A stretch of DNA of 55,152 nt, from assembly GCF_937958065.1 (NCBI RefSeq), contig NZ_CALFXI010000065.1, positions 1 to 55,152 on the forward strand. The letters run 5' to 3'. The translations under genes and the position numbers were made by a program. Under the pieces are notes generated by a model. That model did no database searches, was not told the DNA's origin, and saw nothing but the letters and a program-made list of their open reading frames with translations. The stretch comes from an uncultured Steroidobacter sp. GTDB taxonomy: Bacteria > Pseudomonadota > Gammaproteobacteria > Steroidobacterales > Steroidobacteraceae. Each line of letters starts with the position of its first letter. Position 1 is the stretch's first letter. This document shows positions 15,909 to 25,283 of this stretch, one piece after another.

Positions 15909-17840
15909 TCAACGCTTGTCGGCAAACCTCTCTGGAACGGCTGGATAGGACTCGAGCACCGGCCCGAGGGCGCGCTGCAGGGGCTCGAGCCAGGATTCAT
16001 AGTGGTGCCAGTGGTCGACGCCGTCGCGATAGATGGGACGGCGGACCTGCTCGGAGCTGGCGGTGCGCACGGCGCGCTCGTTCTCGTAGAAACGCAGACA
16101 GCGCTCGTCGAACGGCAGGCCGCAGTAGTCGAGCAGGCGACGCACTTCGGTTTCGGTGTCATCCACCATGGATTCGTAGATGACTCGATGCACGCGACCG
16201 GGCAACACGGCATCGAAATGGGCCATCAGCTCGACGTAGTCGCGGTAATAGCGACCGATGTCATCGAGCCCATACGTGAAATGCTGGCCGCGCGCGAAAT
16301 GCTGTTTGAAGCCCGAGAAGCAGCAGCCCATGGGATGACGGCGCGCGTCGATGATCTTGGCCCGCGGCAGCATCAGTTGAATCAAACCGATGTGCGCGAA
16401 GTTGTTCGGCATCTTGTCGATGAAGAACGGCGCGTCGGTCTTGCGCTGGATACGAGTGTTGGAGATATATCGATCCCCCAGGGCTCGCAACTGCCCGGCG
16501 GACAACTCAGCCAGCACCTCGGGATACTTCGACGCCTCACCGCGGGCACGGCCGCCGCCCAGCGCACGCGCCATATCGATGATGTCGGGCAACTCCATCG
16601 TGCCTTCGACCAGCGGATGACTGGACAGGATCTGCTCCAGCAAGGTCGACCCGGCGCGCGGCAGGCCGACGATGAAGATCGGATCCGGCGCAGCCGAACC
16701 CCAGCCCTGACGCGCAGTGAAGAACTCCCGGGTCAGCAGCTGCTTCGAGCGATGCATGTGCTGCGAAGTCTCCTCGGGTTCGTATTGAATCATCTGCCTG
16801 CGCAGCCGGTTGCCTCGCTCGTAGTGCTCGAAGGATCTGGCGTAATCGCGCGCGTCCTCGAACGCTTTGCCCAGCGCGAAATGGAAGTGAAATCGGTCTT
16901 CCTCGCTCAAGTCGTTACGGCGCAGCTGCCCCTGCATGGCCACGACATCCGCATCGCTGAAGCGGAACGTTTTCAGATTCGCAAGACTCCAGTACACCTC
17001 GCCGAGCTGCGGTGACAGCTCGATGGCGCGGCGATACGTCGCGACGCATTCGCCGTGCCGGCCCGCCGTCTTGAGCGCATGCCCGTAGCTCATCCACACC
17101 TTGGCGTTGCTTGGATATTCCTTCACCACGCCGGCGTATATTTTCAGCGCACGATCGTAGTCCCCTACTCGCCCCAGTACCGCGGCGAGCAGATTCCGAT
17201 AGCCTGGATTGCGGGGATCCGCAGCGAGCAGACGATCGATCTGTTCCAGCGACCGGGCGAGTTTGTTCTGCCGTTGCAGAACATAAGCATAGTTGTGGCG
17301 CGCGCCCGTGAAGCTTGGCGCCAGCTCCAGACAACGTTCCAGCAACACTTCGGCATCGGGATATCGCCCGAGGCGCGCGGCGACCTCAGCAAACATGCGG
17401 ATAGCCGCGACATCGGTGGGATGCTGCTTCAGATGCTCACGAAGCAGAGCTTCCGCGACAGCAATCCGATTTTCGGCCAGTGCAGCGCCCGCTTCGAGCA
17501 AGCGAGGATCGCGAGTCGAGAAGCGGATGTGCTGAGCGTAGGCGTGGTCGGCGCCTGCAACGTCACCTGCCGCGGTAAGATGATCGGCCAGCGTGCGCCA
17601 CGCATCGGGCAGATCGGGCTGCAGTTCGACAGCCCGTCGCAAGGCGGCGATCGCTTCGTCGCCCTGCCGGTTGGCGCTGTGAGCCAATCCGAGCAGAAAG
17701 TGCGCCAGAGGTTGTCGGGGAATGACCTTTAGAATCTCGCGCGCCTGTTCCGCGGCCGCCGACGGGTCCTGATCCAGCAGGCGCCGGGTGTGCGCGAGGG
17801 CGATCTCCAGGGTCCCGACCGGTTCTGGTGTTGCGCTCAT
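15909..17840 (-). CDS. TPR-sulfotransferase fusion protein
   Basis: A 643-residue two-part protein. Residues about 1-330 are tetratricopeptide repeats (for example ALAHFLLGLAHSANRQGDEAIAA-like units). Residues about 380-640 are a sulfotransferase domain with the PAPS 5'-phosphosulfate loop (FIVGLPRAGSTLLEQIL near residue 383) and a 3'-phosphate-binding region further on. Such fusions transfer sulfate from PAPS to an unidentified acceptor; tyrosyl-protein sulfotransferases are distant relatives. No signal peptide is visible, so it is probably cytoplasmic. It leads a two-gene unit with the TonB receptor at 13409-15847. The link between this fusion and TonB receptors recurs in related bacteria, from my recollection, but its meaning is unknown. 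Confidence 0.9.
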   Translation of the reverse strand: MSATPEPVGTLEIALAHTRRLLDQDPSAAAEQAREILKVIPRQPLAHFLLGLAHSANRQGDEAIAALRRAVELQPDLPDAWRTLADHLTAAGDVAGADHAYAQHIRFSTRDPRLLEAGAALAENRIAVAEALLREHLKQHPTDVAAIRMFAEVAARLGRYPDAEVLLERCLELAPSFTGARHNYAYVLQRQNKLARSLEQIDRLLAADPRNPGYRNLLAAVLGRVGDYDRALKIYAGVVKEYPSNAKVWMSYGHALKTAGRHGECVATYRRAIELSPQLGEVYWSLANLKTFRFSDADVVAMQGQLRRNDLSEEDRFHFHFALGKAFEDARDYARSFEHYERGNRLRRQMIQYEPEETSQHMHRSKQLLTREFFTARQGWGSAAPDPIFIVGLPRAGSTLLEQILSSHPLVEGTMELPDIIDMARALGGGRARGEASKYPEVLAELSAGQLRALGDRYISNTRIQRKTDAPFFIDKMPNNFAHIGLIQLMLPRAKIIDARRHPMGCCFSGFKQHFARGQHFTYGLDDIGRYYRDYVELMAHFDAVLPGRVHRVIYESMVDDTETEVRRLLDYCGLPFDERCLRFYENERAVRTASSEQVRRPIYRDGVDHWHHYESWLEPLQRALGPVLESYPAVPERFADKR

Positions 17841-17927
17841 CGTCAGCTGGCCAGTGACAACGCAAAGTCCCCGCGGCGATCATAACGCCGCTCGCACCCC
17901 GTGCGGCAAATGCATCGAGAGCTCGTA

Positions 17928-18458
17928 ATGTCCGCCAACACGTTCAGCTTCCACCAGGAATGCATCGCTACTCCGATCGGCGACATGCTGGTCGTGGCCG
18001 ACGAGCAGGACCGGTTGCGCGCGCTCGGTTGGGCCGATCTGCAAGAGCGCCTCAATCGACAGCTCGTCTCGCGCTACGGCAACTTCCGATTACGCTCCCA
18101 GCCGGTCTCGACCGCGATCCGCAACGGCTTGCTCGCTTATCTGGAAGGCAAGTTGGATGCCATCGATGCCATTCCGGTGGAAACCGGCGGCACGGTCTTT
18201 CAACGCTCGGTGTGGGAACAACTGCGTCGCATACCCGCCGGCACCACCATGAGCTATGCCGATTTCGCCGCACGGATCGGCCGCCCTAAAGCCGTGCGCG
18301 CCGTCGGCCATGCGAATGGCGCCAATCCGATTTGCATCGTCGTGCCCTGCCATCGATTGATCGGCGCCGACGGCTCGCTCACCGGCTATGGCGGCGGACT
18401 GCCTCGCAAGCGCTGGCTGCTGGATCACGAAGCTGCAGCGCAAGGCAGGCTGATCTGA
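17928..18458 (+). CDS. ogt: Methylated-DNA--protein-cysteine S-methyltransferase
   Basis: This suicide repair enzyme moves the alkyl group from O6-alkylguanine in DNA to its own cysteine. The active motif is I-V-V-P-C-H-R-L-I, with the acceptor cysteine near residue 141 of the 176-residue form. The helix-turn-helix around TMSYADFAARIGRP and the arginine-finger stretch precede it, and GYGGGLPRKRWLLDHE closes the domain. Starts at 17901 (GTG), 17910 and 17928 are all possible; 17928 is chosen for the GAGAG upstream and because it trims a non-conserved extension. No Ada regulatory domain is attached. It is transcribed divergently from the sulfotransferase gene. Confidence 0.95.
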   Translation: MSANTFSFHQECIATPIGDMLVVADEQDRLRALGWADLQERLNRQLVSRYGNFRLRSQPVSTAIRNGLLAYLEGKLDAIDAIPVETGGTVFQRSVWEQLRRIPAGTTMSYADFAARIGRPKAVRAVGHANGANPICIVVPCHRLIGADGSLTGYGGGLPRKRWLLDHEAAAQGRLI

Positions 18459-18503
18459 TAGATTTTTGCGCCTCGTTGATTCGCCGAAGGGATATCACAA
18501 GTA

Positions 18504-20000
18504 ATGCAGCACGCTCATGCGCGCGGCGCCCCGCGTCGCTCGGTCATGATTCCATTGCTGGGGATTTTGTTGAGTGCCTGCGCCACCGCGCCGCAGTCGC
18601 AAGCCCCGACACCGCAAGCAACCCCCGCTCCATCCACACCCGCACCGTATACATCGACGTATCGAGCGCTGCCCTCGACGACCACACTGATTCGTGGCGC
18701 TACGGTGCTGACCGGCACGGGCACTCGTATCGATAACGGCGATGTGCTGATCGTCGACGGCAAGATCTCAGCGGTCGGTACACAACTGAGCGCACCGGCC
18801 GGCGCGAAAGTCATCGAAGCCAACGGTCGCTGGGTCACGCCCGGCTTGATCGACGTGCACTCGCATCTGGGTGTGTATCCGAGCCCCGGCGTCGATGCGC
18901 ACAGCGACGGCAACGAAATGGTCGATCCCGTCACCGCGCAGGCCTGGGCCGAGCATGCGCTGTGGCCGCAGGATCCTGGCTTTCAGACCGCGCTTGAAGG
19001 CGGCATCACGACCATGCAGATCCTGCCCGGCTCGGGCAATCTGATCGGCGGTCGGGGCGTGACCGTGAAGAACGTGCACGCCACCACGTATCAGGCCATG
19101 AAGTTCCCCGGCGCGCCGCAGGGCTTGAAGATGGCATGCGGCGAGAATCCCAAGGGCGTCTACGGTGGCAAGGGCCAGGCGCCGATGACGCGCATGGGCA
19201 ACGTGGCCGGCTACCGCCAGGCCTTCGCGGATGCGCAGGCGTATCGCGAAGAATGGAACAAATATCGGCGCGAGCTGGCCGAGTATGAAAAGAAACAAAA
19301 GGACGCCGCCGGCAAGAAGAAAGACGCCGACGACAAGCCGCCCTCACCCCCGAAGCGCGACCTGAAGTCCGACACCCTGGTCGGCGCCATGAATGGCGAG
19401 ATCCTGGTGCACATCCACTGCTATCGCGCCGACGAGATGGCCATCATGATCGATCTGGCGAATGAGTTCGGTTTCAAGATCGCCGCGTTCCATCACGCCG
19501 TCGAGGCGTACAAGATTGCGGACCTGCTGGCGCAGAACGACATCTGCGGCGCCGAGTGGGCCGACTGGTGGGGCTTCAAGATGGAAGCGTTCGATGGCGT
19601 GATGGAAAACCTCGCGCTCACCGACATGCCCAGGAACAGTTGCGCGGTCGTGCACTCCGATTCTCCCGAAGGTATACAACGGCTGAACCAGGAAGCCGGT
19701 AAAGCCATGGCCCGCGGCAATCGCATGGGCCTCGACATTTCGCGCGAGCACGCTATCACCTGGCTCACGCTGAATGCGGCCAAGGCGCTCGGCATCGACC
19801 AGGTCACCGGCACGCTCGAAGCGGGCAAGATGGGCGACGTGGTGATCTGGAATGGCGATCCCTTCAGCGTGTATGCGCTCGCCGAGGCAGTGTTCATCGA
19901 CGGCGCGCTGGTCTACGACCGCAAGAGCCCGCCGGCCAAACCCGCCTCCGATTTCCTGCTGGGTCAGTACGAGACTGCTGTCAAAGGGAGCGCGCAATGA
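18504..20000 (+). CDS. Lipoprotein amidohydrolase
   Basis: A 498-residue protein with a lipoprotein signal: basic residues, a hydrophobic run and the lipobox L-L-S-A-C (cysteine 26), followed by a Pro/Ala/Thr-rich tether. The mature part is an amidohydrolase TIM barrel. The metal motif is H119-S-H121 (LIDVHSHLG), with further histidines in VHIHCYRADE and AFHHAVEAYK and the catalytic aspartate in VVHSDSPEG. A highly charged insert (Lys/Asp/Pro-rich, about residues 250-290) interrupts the barrel. It resembles imidazolonepropionase-like or Xaa-Pro dipeptidase-like secreted hydrolases; the substrate is unknown. ATG 18504 is needed to give the basic N-region of the lipoprotein signal. The stop overlaps the next start by 4 bp (ATGA). 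Confidence 0.9.
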   Translation: MQHAHARGAPRRSVMIPLLGILLSACATAPQSQAPTPQATPAPSTPAPYTSTYRALPSTTTLIRGATVLTGTGTRIDNGDVLIVDGKISAVGTQLSAPAGAKVIEANGRWVTPGLIDVHSHLGVYPSPGVDAHSDGNEMVDPVTAQAWAEHALWPQDPGFQTALEGGITTMQILPGSGNLIGGRGVTVKNVHATTYQAMKFPGAPQGLKMACGENPKGVYGGKGQAPMTRMGNVAGYRQAFADAQAYREEWNKYRRELAEYEKKQKDAAGKKKDADDKPPSPPKRDLKSDTLVGAMNGEILVHIHCYRADEMAIMIDLANEFGFKIAAFHHAVEAYKIADLLAQNDICGAEWADWWGFKMEAFDGVMENLALTDMPRNSCAVVHSDSPEGIQRLNQEAGKAMARGNRMGLDISREHAITWLTLNAAKALGIDQVTGTLEAGKMGDVVIWNGDPFSVYALAEAVFIDGALVYDRKSPPAKPASDFLLGQYETAVKGSAQ

Positions 20001-21247
20001 GAGCTCTGATCGCCTCCGCGTTGGCCGTGGTCGCCAGCAATGCCGTAGCGCAAGACATCCTGATTCGTGGCGCGACGGTTTACACCTCGACTGCCAAAGG
20101 CACGCTCACGAACACCGACGTGCTGATTCGGGACGGCAGGATCCACTCGATTGGCACCGGCCTCGCCGCTGACAACGCAACGACCCTCGATGCCAAAGGT
20201 CGCGCGCTGACGCCTGGTTTGTTTGCGGGCCTCACGACCATCGGCATCCAGGAAGTCTCGCAGGAAGCGACCACCGACGATGCGTCCATCGGCCTCGGCG
20301 CGCCCGCTTACGAGATGCAGTGGCGGCCGGAGTTCGACGTGTCGACGGCCTACAATGGCCGCTCGGTGCTCGTGCCGGTGACGCGCATCGAAGGCATGAC
20401 CTGGACCGTGCTGAATCCAGGCATCGCCAGCAACGGCAACTTCCTCGCCGGTCAAGGCGCGGCCGTGACGCTGGACGGTCGCCAGGATGCCGTGCTCGAT
20501 GGCAGCCGCTCGCTGTTCATCAATCTCGGCGGGCAGATGAACTCGCACTCCGGGGGCAGTCGCGCGGCACAGTGGATGGTGCTCGAGCAGGCCGTGCACG
20601 AAACACGCAATCGCGTCTCGGATCAGAAATCGCTGATGCATCCGCTCGGTCGCGAGGTGTTCGCAAGGTATCTCTCCGGCGGGCGCGTGATATTCAATGT
20701 CGACCGCGCAGGCGACATCGTGAAGACCATTGCGTTTGCCAAACGTTACAACATCAAGCCGGTCATCGCCGGCGGCGCCGAGGCCTGGATCGTCGCCGAC
20801 CAGCTGGCGGAAGCGAAAGTGCCCGTGATCATCGACGCGCTCAACAATCTGCCGAACACGTTCGATCAGATCGGCGCGCGGCTCGATAACGCCGCCTTGC
20901 TCAACAAGGCCGGCGTAAAACTCACGTTCAGCATGTTCGAAGACAGCCATAACGCCCGGAAGGTACGTCAACTCGCCGGCAACGCCGTCGCGCATGGCAT
21001 GCCTAAAGAAGCGGCTGTCACCGCGTTGACCGCCGACGCCGCGGACATCTTCGGCCTCGGCGCAACGCGCGGCCGGATCGCCGCCGGTCAGGTTGCGGAC
21101 GTGGTGCTGTGGAGCGGCGATCCGCTCGAGGTCACCAGCCTCGCCGACCAGGTGTGGATCGCCGGCCGCCCGGTGGACATGCGCTCCCGGCAGACGGAAT
21201 TGCGCGATCGTTACTTCGAACGACTGAAGCGCGCGACCGCGAACTGA
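19997..21247 (+). CDS. Amidohydrolase-fold partner lacking the HxH metal motif
   Basis: A 416-residue exported protein with a signal peptide (about residues 1-18, ASNAVAQ). It shares the amidohydrolase beginning (ILIRGATVYT, DVLIRDGRIHSIG) and end (GRIAAGQVADVVLWSGDPLE) with its upstream neighbour. The segment that should read D-x-H-x-H instead reads ALTPGLFAGLTTIGIQEV, with no histidine. The later metal-binding positions also look replaced: VIAGGAEAW stands where a histidine is expected, and no HSD motif is seen. It is therefore probably inactive as a hydrolase, or uses another mechanism, and may form a heteromer with the active enzyme. It is translationally coupled to that gene by a 4-bp overlap. 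Confidence 0.85.
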   Translation: MRALIASALAVVASNAVAQDILIRGATVYTSTAKGTLTNTDVLIRDGRIHSIGTGLAADNATTLDAKGRALTPGLFAGLTTIGIQEVSQEATTDDASIGLGAPAYEMQWRPEFDVSTAYNGRSVLVPVTRIEGMTWTVLNPGIASNGNFLAGQGAAVTLDGRQDAVLDGSRSLFINLGGQMNSHSGGSRAAQWMVLEQAVHETRNRVSDQKSLMHPLGREVFARYLSGGRVIFNVDRAGDIVKTIAFAKRYNIKPVIAGGAEAWIVADQLAEAKVPVIIDALNNLPNTFDQIGARLDNAALLNKAGVKLTFSMFEDSHNARKVRQLAGNAVAHGMPKEAAVTALTADAADIFGLGATRGRIAAGQVADVVLWSGDPLEVTSLADQVWIAGRPVDMRSRQTELRDRYFERLKRATAN

Positions 21248-21331
21248 GCGGTCAACCTCGCGAGACCCCGTGCGTTGATGGGAGGACGCTGGCTCACGCC
21301 GGCGCCTCCCCCAGGCATTGAGGAAACCACC

Positions 21332-21772
21332 ATGTCTCGCATGTTTGTATCAGCAGCATTGCTGATTCTGTTGAGCTCGCCGGCGCTGGCGCAAATGCGC
21401 GGCGAAGGCGTCTTCGAACGCGCCGACAGCGACAACGACGGCTCCGTCACCCGCGAAGAATTCATCGCCGCCCGCGTCGATCGTTTCGCCAGGCTCGACC
21501 GGAACTCCGACGGTCATATCGACAGCAACGACATCCCCAAGCGCCTGTCCGCGCGCCGCCAGCGCCAAGGCGGTGGAGATTTCATGGTCGGGCAGTTCGA
21601 TGCCGACGGCGATGGCAAGGTCAGCAAGGAAGAATTCGTGAACGGCCCGACACTGCTGTTCGACCGAGCCGACACGAACAAAGACAACGTGCTCGACCCG
21701 AAAGAGCTCAGCGCCGCGGAGCAAGCCGCGAAAGCAGCCGGCGCCGACTGGCGCAGCCGCAAGCGCCAGTAG
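21332..21772 (+). CDS. Secreted EF-hand calcium-binding protein
   Basis: A 146-residue exported protein with a signal peptide ending SSPALAQ. Four EF-hand loops can be read in two pairs: DSDNDGSVTREE, DRNSDGHIDSND, DADGDGKVSKEE and DTNKDNVLDPKE. The last has Asn where Gly is usual at position six, so it may bind weakly. ATG 21332 is preceded by GAGGAAACC and opens the signal peptide; an open frame extends to 21275 but would bury it. It probably buffers or senses periplasmic calcium; no partner is evident. Its stop is two bases from the stop of the convergent regulator gene. Confidence 0.9.
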   Translation: MSRMFVSAALLILLSSPALAQMRGEGVFERADSDNDGSVTREEFIAARVDRFARLDRNSDGHIDSNDIPKRLSARRQRQGGGDFMVGQFDADGDGKVSKEEFVNGPTLLFDRADTNKDNVLDPKELSAAEQAAKAAGADWRSRKRQ

Positions 21773-21774
21773 CG

Positions 21775-23049
21775 CTAGGGCGCGCCGCTCCAGATCGCAT
21801 CGTTCTTCAGCGGCGAGACGAACAGCATGCGCGCGTTCAACCCGGCGCGCGCCATGCCATCGACTTCGTACAGCGATTCAAACGAGTCAGCGCCGGCAGC
21901 CTGACTCGCTATCTCATCGAGACCGGCGCGGCGTGACAATGTTTCCGCCACATGCATCACGCCGTTATCCCGAGTTCCCGAAATCACGACGACCCGATTG
22001 CCGTTCGGGCCCGCAAACGTCGAAAAGTATCCAAAGTCTCGGAACGCTCCGCCCTCCGGCCCCATCGGCATCGCCGTGCTCACGTAATCGGTGCCAGTCT
22101 GCGCGTCGTGCAACTCATCGAACGATCCGCCCAGCGCAAGCCGAGATTGTGCGAACACTCGATCGCCCAACATGCCCATGCCACTGATGTAGCCGACGTA
22201 AACGATATGGCTCGTCTTGAGCAGTCGCGGATCGAGCGCGGACAACAGGCTCACACGCACCTGCTTGCCGGCACTCAGCACGGGCACCAGATCCTGCAGA
22301 GCGAATGCACTGGCTGCCGGCAGATACGTCAGGTCGAGATTTCGATAGCTCTGCATCTGCCCCGCGTTGAGCTGCAGGTGATCCAGGAAATCCTGGTGGG
22401 AGTTGATGTAGAACTCGCGCACCAGACGCTCGACGTTACCGGCCTGGTCCACCTCGCCCAGCAGGAAGTAATCACCGACGACGAGCGTGATAGGCAGGTC
22501 ATCGTCCAGCAGCGGCCCCCACACGGCGCTGTGGCGGACGGCATTCAGATCGCGATCCTGCGGGTTCGACATGAGCACATATGTGATCGCGACGCCTGCG
22601 ATGAACGCTGCCACCGCAGCGAAGGCGGGCTTCAGCCATCGCCGCCAACTCGGCGCGCTCGGCGACGCGGCTTGGATCAGCGGCGCCTCGGAGATCTGCG
22701 GCCCGGAAGCCGCACGCGCCGACGCACTACCCGGCTCTAGCACCAAGCGATACTCGCCCTTTGGAATCGTGATCCGGCTGTCGTGGGGCGTCAGCGATCG
22801 CGCGGCGAATTCATCGAGCCGCCGTCGCAGCTTGTGGACGTAAACCCGGACGACGGAATCCTGGGCCACGTCGAAGTCCGCGCCCTTGCCGAACACGTGC
22901 AGGGCGATCTCGATCTCCTTGGGCACCTCGCCAGTTAGCGAGCGCGACAGCAGGAAGTCGAACAGACGTGACAGAGCTCCCGGCTTGCCGAGCAAGCCGC
23001 TGGCGCGGAACTGTTCCGCTTGTCGCTGCAGGTCATCGAGCGCCGTCAT
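21775..23049 (-). CDS. Membrane-anchored winged-helix regulator with periplasmic domain
   Basis: A 424-residue protein of one-component, ToxR/CadC-like layout. Residues about 10-105 form a winged-helix-like domain of the kind seen in some Acidobacteria and proteobacteria (EIALHVFGKGADFDV, DSVVRVYVHKLRRRLDE, RITIPKGEYRLV). A Pro/Ser/Ala linker leads to one transmembrane helix (about 140-160), and about 260 residues would be periplasmic. That domain is not one I recognise. The start at 23049 follows GGGGAGTTCAGC, a good ribosome binding site; upstream in-frame codons extend to 23148 through the palindrome region and are less likely. It is divergent from the TonB receptor/PepSY pair, with three dyads between, and probably regulates that pair, itself or both. 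Confidence 0.7.
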   Translation of the reverse strand: MTALDDLQRQAEQFRASGLLGKPGALSRLFDFLLSRSLTGEVPKEIEIALHVFGKGADFDVAQDSVVRVYVHKLRRRLDEFAARSLTPHDSRITIPKGEYRLVLEPGSASARAASGPQISEAPLIQAASPSAPSWRRWLKPAFAAVAAFIAGVAITYVLMSNPQDRDLNAVRHSAVWGPLLDDDLPITLVVGDYFLLGEVDQAGNVERLVREFYINSHQDFLDHLQLNAGQMQSYRNLDLTYLPAASAFALQDLVPVLSAGKQVRVSLLSALDPRLLKTSHIVYVGYISGMGMLGDRVFAQSRLALGGSFDELHDAQTGTDYVSTAMPMGPEGGAFRDFGYFSTFAGPNGNRVVVISGTRDNGVMHVAETLSRRAGLDEIASQAAGADSFESLYEVDGMARAGLNARMLFVSPLKNDAIWSGAP

Positions 23050-23131
23050 GCTGAACTCCCCGCCACCCTCCCTCACGCCCATCCCTGGCACCTTCGTGCC
23101 TGCCGCCAGGCGCTCGATACTAGGCGTTTTA

Positions 23132-23186
23132 ACGTTAAGTAACGTCATTGGAAACAGTAAATTACTGGAGCCTGGCGCGCCGGGCT
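23132..23186. promoter_or_regulatory. Stacked palindromes in the divergent promoter region
   Basis: Three dyads lie in a row between the regulator and the TonB receptor. ACGTTA-AG-TAACGT (23132-23145) is perfect. CAGTAA-A-TTACTG (23155-23167) is perfect and centred about 22.5 bp from the first, two helical turns. AGCCTGGCGCGCCGGGCT (23169-23186) is a GC-rich near-palindrome. The first two are AT-rich against a GC-rich background. The spacing suits two dimers bound on one DNA face. I infer operators, probably for the adjacent winged-helix protein. Confidence 0.5.
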
Positions 23187-23274
23187 GAGTAGTGTCGTCC
23201 CGTTAGTTTGCCCGAGCCTGCCGGTGTCATGCGGTAACGCCCGGGTTACGAAACAGTCTCGCCGTTCAGCTCTG

Positions 23275-25278
23275 ATGTTGGGGACACCTTTGCCGCGCCA
23301 CCGCCGATTCGCCACAGCCTCGCTGCTGGCCCTGACCTCCACCGTCTCGTTCGCGCAGGCCGCCTCCGGCGACGATCCACTGGAGGAGATCCTCGTGACC
23401 GCTCGCAGCATCGAAGAGACGCTGCCGCTGGAACTGGCACGCTATGGCCATGACGTTGAGTACGTCAGCGCCGATCGCGTCCGGGCGGCCGGCTATGTCG
23501 ATGTCAGCACGGCGTTGCAGTTCGAGGTGCCCGGCCTGTTCGTCTCGCCTGGCAGCGGCCCGTTCGACTATGTCGACGTGTCCCTGCAGGGCTCGCGGCC
23601 CGGCGACGTGCTGTGGCTGGTCGATGGCATACGCATCAACAACCGGATCTTCAACGACACCAGCCCGGATGCGCTGCCTGCCAACATGGTCGAGCGCATC
23701 GAGGTGCTCAAAGGCGGCGAGAGCCTGTTCTATGGCACCCAGGGTGTCGCCGGCGCCATCAACATCGTCACCCGAAGCTTTTCCGACGAGCCTGGCGGCA
23801 GCGTTGCCGTGAACTACGATGGCAATGATGGATACCAGATCGGCGGATTTGCGCGCGGCGCGGTCGGCCGGCACAAACTCGTCGGCTACGCTTCCAAAAA
23901 CGAAGGCGATGGTTATCGGCAGTTCGCGCATTACGAGCCGAGCGCCACCGACCGCAACCGCAGCTACGACGTGACCAACGTCGGCTTGAAGTACGGCCTG
24001 GACTTCACCGACTCGCTGCGTCTCGATCTGTTCTATCACCACACGGCCGCCACGCTCGACAACAACAGCGCGGCCCGGACCAAGCGCAGCTACAACGACC
24101 GCGACGAGGACATCGTCAGCGCCAAGCTTGCGTACGACGCCAGCGAGAATGTCCAGGTGCTGCTCAAAGCATACCTGCACGACTGGGACACGACTTACGC
24201 AAACATTCAGAACCATCCCGAAACGGGCGAGGAAGTCGTGCTGTATCCGCCGGGCACTTACTGGGGCTTTCATGACTACGGCGGCAGCGCGCTCGTGAAG
24301 ATCCGGCCCGGCGGTCGACTCGATTATCACCTCGGCTACGACTACCAGAACTACAAAGCTCGCGACGATGTCTTCCCGATCGCCGGTGAAACCGAAACGG
24401 TGCATGCGTTCTTCGGCGAAGTCCGCACCGCGCAGAATGCGTTCGAGAAAGTGGCTGCCGCAGCGGGCGCTCGCTACAACCGCGGCAGTGGGGGCAAGAA
24501 TGCGACGGTGTGGAATGTCAGCAGCCGCTACACATTCAACCATGCACTGTACGTCGAAGGTGTCGCGGCAACGGCGTTTCTGTTGCCGAGCGCCGAGCAG
24601 CTTTATTACATCGGCATCGATGACTACGCCGGCAATCCGGATCTGCAGCCCGAGGAAAGCCGGAATCTGAATTTTTCCGTCGGCGGCAGCATTTCGTCGA
24701 ATGCCGGCGCCATTGCCTGGCAGCTGACCGGATTTGCGCGCGACATCGACAATCTCATCGATGTGGGCGATGCGACGGATGAATTCCCCAATGGTCGCTA
24801 CCAGAATCTGCCGGGTGAGGTGCGAGTCCGCGGCCTCGAAGCATCCTTGGTCGCGCCGCTCGGTGCCGCGTTCAGAACGAGCTTGAGTTACACCTACAGC
24901 CGATCCCGACCGGAAGGCTCCGACCTGCAGATCCAGCGCATCCCGGAAAGTTATGCGAAGGGCTCGCTGCAGTTCACGCCCGCTCGACTGCCGCTGGATG
25001 CAAGCGCCACGCTCAATTGGGTCGGCAGCGTGTATCAGTCCGTGAGCTCGTTTGGCCGGCAGAACTATGGGAACTACTTCACGCTCAATCTGGCCGCGCG
25101 ATATTTCGTCGATGCCGCGCGTCGGCATCGGATCGGCGTGAACTTGCAGAATGTCTTCGATGAGGAATACGCGACGCGCCTGAGCTCGGCTCAACGTGAC
25201 GATGGTTCGGGTGCCTTCATCGCGCACCGGCTCGGTGTGCCGAGAACCTACGGCGTGAGCTACACGTACGAGTTCTGA
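23275..25278 (+). CDS. TonB-dependent receptor (BtuB/siderophore type)
   Basis: A 667-residue receptor. A signal peptide (LLALTSTVSFAQA) is followed by a TonB box-like stretch (EEILVTARS), a plug domain (about residues 40-160, with VLWLVDGIRINN, VERIEVLKGGESLFYG and GAINIVTRS) and a beta barrel ending in YGVSYTYEF. The size and compact plug fit BtuB-like or siderophore receptors. The start is uncertain: ATG 23275 is used, while a GTG at 23224 is also in frame. The PepSY protein follows with a two-base gap, which points to iron or another metal chelate as cargo. The stacked palindromes upstream suggest control by the divergent regulator. Confidence 0.9.
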   Translation: MLGTPLPRHRRFATASLLALTSTVSFAQAASGDDPLEEILVTARSIEETLPLELARYGHDVEYVSADRVRAAGYVDVSTALQFEVPGLFVSPGSGPFDYVDVSLQGSRPGDVLWLVDGIRINNRIFNDTSPDALPANMVERIEVLKGGESLFYGTQGVAGAINIVTRSFSDEPGGSVAVNYDGNDGYQIGGFARGAVGRHKLVGYASKNEGDGYRQFAHYEPSATDRNRSYDVTNVGLKYGLDFTDSLRLDLFYHHTAATLDNNSAARTKRSYNDRDEDIVSAKLAYDASENVQVLLKAYLHDWDTTYANIQNHPETGEEVVLYPPGTYWGFHDYGGSALVKIRPGGRLDYHLGYDYQNYKARDDVFPIAGETETVHAFFGEVRTAQNAFEKVAAAAGARYNRGSGGKNATVWNVSSRYTFNHALYVEGVAATAFLLPSAEQLYYIGIDDYAGNPDLQPEESRNLNFSVGGSISSNAGAIAWQLTGFARDIDNLIDVGDATDEFPNGRYQNLPGEVRVRGLEASLVAPLGAAFRTSLSYTYSRSRPEGSDLQIQRIPESYAKGSLQFTPARLPLDASATLNWVGSVYQSVSSFGRQNYGNYFTLNLAARYFVDAARRHRIGVNLQNVFDEEYATRLSSAQRDDGSGAFIAHRLGVPRTYGVSYTYEF

Positions 25279-25283
25279 CCGTG

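Noticed and set aside
15848..16213. N-terminal extension of the TonB receptor.
   Set aside because: It reads through the sulfotransferase gene, is Cys/Ser/Pro-rich without a family match, and the strong ribosome binding site and signal peptide point to 15847.
23160..23274. Possible cobalamin riboswitch before the TonB receptor (GCCCGAG and CCTGCCGGT).
   Set aside because: The B12-box-like stretch needs two deletions to align, no GCCACTG element is present upstream, and the gap is too short because it also holds the divergent promoter and palindromes.
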